Shown here piece by piece: positions 60,617 to 64,000 of a DNA stretch of 64,000 nucleotides. The notes beneath the pieces are model-generated. The model was not told where the DNA came from. It did not search any database and saw only the letters and a program-made list of their open reading frames with translations. Location: the NCBI GenBank assembly GCA_946699065.1, contig CAMPDV010000244.1:372001-436000 (forward strand). Reading direction: 5' to 3'. Both the position numbers and the translations under genes were made by a program. How positions within the stretch are numbered: the stretch's first letter is position 1; every line of letters starts with the position of its first letter. Origin of the DNA: Loxodes magnus (Eukaryota; Ciliophora; Karyorelictea; Loxodida; Loxodidae).

Positions 60617-61235
60617 CTTCACCTTTTTTTGGCTAATCACAAAATTAGAGTTTTTATAAGTTTTTCTTTTAAAAAATCTTCTTTTTCGGAGTAGACTTGA
60701 ATTATTTCTCGCTTTTCCTTGTTTCCACTAAGACTTGCATTCATAAGCTTTCCTTCAATGAATCCATATTGTCTTTTATTATATTTTCTTGAAGCCACTA
60801 GTATTAGAGATATTTCTTGAATTATTTATTGCACTTTTCTTCTATATAATTTTGCTTTTTTTGTGCAGTAGATTCTAAATATTTTATTTCACGTCTTTCG
60901 TTCTTCTTTTTTTCTTTCTACCTAAAAATTCCAACATTTTCTTGCCTTGTTTGCAGTATCAGCACCTTATTATTGGCCTTCTTTATGTATAAAATAATGC
61001 TTAATTTGTTTCTTCTCTCTCTGTCTCTACATTAATAGTTCATAGTTTATCTTATTTTGCAGTTCCTGTTTCAGTTAATCAACTTGCTAGTTAAGCACAA
61101 ACTTTGTTTGAAAGTTCTTAGAGTATCTGTTAGAGTTTAAGGTTCTCGTTTTGTAGATGTTAAAGATCAATCTATACTTCTTATTATATTTTATTTGTCT
61201 AGTTTGGAGATTGCTATTTTTTAGATACCATTTTA
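60600..61235 (-). mobile_element. ORF1-only element, near-complete
   Basis: ATG 61231-61229 opens MVSKKQQSPNQTNKIQQEVQ, a Gln/Leu-rich helix (LQHLQNENLKLQQILQELSN), a knuckle remnant CWYCKQGKKM near 60945-60975 with a local frame change, FRIYCTKKAKLYRRKV, and a basic C-terminus ending at TGA 60639-60637. The 3' end GTGATTAGCC...GGTGAAGTCACT folds into the family hairpin. It adjoins the end of the coiled-coil gene at 60616, so that gene's natural 3' end was probably displaced. Confidence 0.7.
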
Positions 61236-61249
61236 TCATAATATAATAA

Positions 61250-61880
61250 GATTAGAAAATCTAAGTTTAATGATAGCATTAAGAAGCTGAAGTTAACATT
61301 GAAAAATTGGAATAAAATCAAAATTTCGTGAATAATTAAGAAAATTAAGAATTGAAAAAATAATTATAAGCGACTTAACCTTGGAAAAAAGAATAGCAGA
61401 GTAAGGCAAATAAAAGTTAGAATCGACGTTGCAACTCAAACTACTAATAATTATTTTAATTAACTCAACAGGAAACATCAAGAAGATAATAATAACTTAA
61501 TTCCACCAGTTTAGAGCTCAATGTAGTAGAAATTAAATTAAGAATCTGATAAAAAAATAAGAGAATTCAATTTAATGGCTCCATAACTTTAAAATTTTAT
61601 TAAATAAGGAACATTAAGAAAAAATTAATATGATAAACATACAAGGAAGATATGTAAATTCTCTTGAATGTCCTTCATCTAACTCCAGGAAAGGTTGCTT
61701 CTCTTTGCCACCAAAAGTACAGTAAGCCTTTAAGCGATTACAGGTTTAATTCCCAACCTGAGATGAAATTATTAATCCAATCCAACATTTAGAATCTTTA
61801 GTCCTCAGTCAGATTCCTCATTGGGAGCTTCTTCTCGGTTACCCATTTAATCAAAGTTCACTCTATATAAATCAAATTTA
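61250..61880 (+). other. Protein-like stretch, possible displaced gene end
   Basis: The plus strand reads NIEKLEQNQNFVNNQENQEL, QSKANKSQNRRCNSNYQQLF, TSLELNVVEIKLRIWQKNKR and, in the GC-richer part at 61660-61865, LPPKVQQAFKRLQVQFPTWD and IPHWELLLGYPFNQSSLYK (another frame). It could be the C-terminal end of the 58104-60616 gene cut off by the element at 60600-61235, or a separate gene. The GC-rich block could instead be a SINE on the minus strand (head GAGTGAACTTTG). Confidence 0.35.
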
Positions 61881-62505
61881 TAAAAAACTAAAAAAAAAGG
61901 ATATAAATAGAAATATAATAAAAGTAAAAAGTTAGAAAATTCATAATATAAAAAGGAACTAAAATAAAACATTTATGCTTAAAAAATAAGTAACTAGTAA
62001 ATATTAAAGAATAAAGTAACTAAAGATTAAAGCATTTTAAATAAAATAAATAATTTATTTTATAGAAATACTTTGATTTATATATTATTTAAATCGTAAA
62101 TTAATGTCTAGGAGATTGATTATAGTATAGAAGATTAAATATTTAATTTTTAATTTATATTAAAATTGTTTGCTTTAAAATGGATAATTCATAAATCTAT
62201 ATAAATAATTTAAAAAAACAGTTTTGCTTATAGCAAAAGAATAAAGGCAAATTAACAATGCATTTGATTTAATCTAACTAATAAGAAAAAGTTAGTGGAA
62301 ATGAATAAGGAAAAAAGAGTTAAAATATTTAGCTTATATTTAAATTAATTAAATGGATTGTAATTATGTTTAATGATAATGCCTTTATAAGTATAATTAT
62401 TTAATAAATAATTAAGTATTTAAATTATATTAAATAAAGTCTGCAAAATTATTTTCAATTCATAAGATTAGTTACTTAAACAATTATTAAAGTAACTTAT
62501 CAAAT
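61881..62505. other. AT-rich intergenic spacer
   Basis: No motif seen on either strand. It probably holds the promoter of the WD40 fragment to its right, but no element can be named. Confidence 0.35.
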
Positions 62506-62509
62506 AAAA

Positions 62510-63154
62510 ATGGAAAATAAAGGAGAACAAATTGTTGAAAGTATTTTTTTTAATTTTAAGATAAAGAAATTATTCTCTAGGTAAATACCTCTTCATATTT
62601 TTAAGTATATAGATCTACCAAACCTGTGCATTTTAAACTTGAAAAAAGAATTAAATATGTAAAGAAAACTTTGTAGGAATATATGGATTATGTATTTATA
62701 GCGATATCAAATGATCAGAACTGAATCGTAAAGGGAGTGCTGATGATATGATAAAGATATGAGATTTTTCAACTGGTTCCCTTAAAAAATTTTATAGGGA
62801 CATAAGAATTCTGTTGAATCTGTAGTGATATAAAGTGATTAGAAATAAATTGTATCGGGAAGTGGAGATAAGACAATGCAGATAAGCAACTTTACAACTG
62901 GCCAACTAATTAGAATTCTTTAAGGTCATACAAATGATGAATCAAGTATTTAGATAAGCAATGATTCAAGTGTTATAATTTCCGATTCATAAGAAAAAAC
63001 TACAAAGTTATGGAAATTCTCAACAAGTTAATACTTATAGTTTCTTTAAGGCCATTAAAGTTATGTAAACGCTATGGCACTAAGCAGATACAATTAATGG
63101 ATAGTATCAGAAGGTTGCGACAAAACTGTGAGAAAGTGGAAGATTACAAGTTGA
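62510..63154 (+). CDS. Short WD40 protein or WD40 gene fragment
   Basis: From a possible ATG at 62510 the plus strand leads into WD40 blades: MDYVFIAISNDQNWIV (62680-62730; Trp is TGA), SADDMIKIWDFSTG, GDKTMQISNFTTGQLIRIL, EKTTKLWKFSTSQYLQFLQG, and CDKTVRKWKITS before TGA 63152-63154. The frame shifts by one base near 62734 and again before the third blade. There is no RING or pentapeptide part. It is related to the two long RING/WD40 genes and is probably a decaying relative or a 3' remnant. Confidence 0.6.
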
Positions 63155-63545
63155 GACAGAAATAAAGAACATTTAAGACTTTAAATTTTATTTTTTAAGA
63201 ATTTTATTATTAAAATTAGGTATGTTTACACAGTAAATACCTAACACAGAAAATTTGTAAGTAGCATTAAAGTAATTTAAAGTTAAAGTATTTATTCAAG
63301 TTTTAAGGTTAAACTTAAGTATAAAGATATTTTAAAATTGAGTTACTTTATATCAAAGATTTTTAAAATATAAGTAAATATTTTATGATTTGAAGTTGGC
63401 AAAGTATTTAAAAAATAAATTATAAGCATAAGATATATAAAATTCTCAGTTTAAAATCATTTAATTTATAAAAAAGAATCTTATAATTTTTAAGTGCTTG
63501 ATATCAATATTAATCTATTAATTTGCTTAAAAAGATAAGAAAAAA
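63155..63545. other. AT-rich spacer
   Basis: No recognised feature between the WD40 fragment and the LINE fragment. Confidence 0.35.
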
Positions 63546-63549
63546 AGAA

Positions 63550-63660
63550 AACAATTTAGACTTTTCTTGAAATCATTCTCATGCTAATTAAACTTTATTC
63601 AAAAATCCAGTTATTCCTTTTTGAATACTCTATGGTACTAATTCTCACCCGATCCGCTTT
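63550..63660 (-). mobile_element. LINE RT fragment
   Basis: About 110 bp matches 36945-37050 of the minus-strand LINE, the region encoding ALVLWCIQKGITG and NRIESSMRM: both contain TCCAGTTATTCCTTTTT or its close variant and CTTTTCTTGAA. It is a short, decayed piece. The last 340 bp of the window show nothing else I can name. Confidence 0.6.
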
Positions 63661-64000
63661 AGTTAAACAAAGATATTTAAAATACATTTTTCTAATATTT
63701 AAATGAAGAAACCGGGTTAAATTCAACCATACAAATCAATGTTCTAAAAAAATGATAAATAAACTTAATTTCCTGATGATAGGAAAAATGTAATAATAAG
63801 ACTTGTTTATAAACCAAATTACAAAATTAATAATTATAAACTGAACTTGATGTTTCGAAGCTAAAGAGACATATTGAATATAAGAAAATTTTAAATAATA
63901 TTAATCAAATAAATGTAATCTGAAGCATTAGCAAACAACAAAAAGTCAATATCATAAAATCACAATTTTACTTAAACAGATCTCTCATCAGCCCAGATAT

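Noticed and set aside
61700-61780. tRNA-like T arm (CAGGTTTAATTCCCAACCTG)
   Set aside because: The loop has eight bases and lacks the TTCRA core, and no D arm, anticodon arm or acceptor stem could be placed around it.

Overview
This window looks like nuclear DNA of a ciliate that reads all three standard stop codons as sense. In the best gene (55274-57445, minus strand), TAA and TAG fall where glutamine is expected and TGA falls where tryptophan is expected, inside conserved WD40, zinc-knuckle and reverse-transcriptase motifs. The convincing gene ends are all TGA. That fits the karyorelict code (NCBI table 27: TAR = Gln, TGA = Trp or stop by context, as in Loxodes) better than the Condylostoma code (table 28). 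A standard-code ORF search therefore misses nearly every real gene here. The DNA is very AT-rich, and with no fixed stops the borders of weak reading frames are soft. I rank calls by conserved motifs, not by ORF length.

Host genes. Two paralogous minus-strand genes encode RING-type zinc finger, helical region, pentapeptide repeats and WD40 propeller: 18948-21048 (frame-disrupted, four blades) and 55274-57445 (intact, about 723 residues, seven blades). A third WD40 piece lies at 62510-63154 (+). Other likely genes are a small signal-peptide protein (46784-47137), a coiled-coil/TQT-motif protein (58104-60616, split by a mobile element), a basic protein (23795-24349), a coiled-coil protein (14326-15001, minus) and a long, probably multi-pass membrane protein region (about 40111-46080) with frame changes.

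Mobile elements dominate the rest. LINE ORF2 copies carry an AP-endonuclease, RT and C-terminal CxC-H-C knuckle (15150-18255, 28960-31420 split by a nested element, 33020-34150, 36040-38330 minus, 47400-50500, plus 3' pieces at 21460-22260 and 63550-63660). At least 15 short elements (0.6-0.9 kb) encode only an ORF1-type protein with a CCHC-like knuckle. Many of them end in the same small hairpin plus an ATT- or AATT-rich tail. One pair (34400-35270 and 58355-59210) is nearly identical, and the second copy sits inside a host gene between apparent target-site repeats. Several GC-richer SINE-like elements (18274, 27460, 39440, 50585 and 51720) share modules, some with a common 3' tail hairpin.

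Repeats. A roughly 2.5 kb minisatellite with a 30-32 bp unit fills 9100-11605. A 21-bp satellite-like repeat lies at 75-660. A foldback/MITE element with arms of about 128 bp spans 12927-13296, and a 118-bp direct duplication lies at 11886-12172. No rRNA, tRNA or CRISPR array was recognised. Transposons lie inside or beside genes and the DNA is not gene-sized, so it could be germline DNA or the unfragmented genome of a karyorelict.
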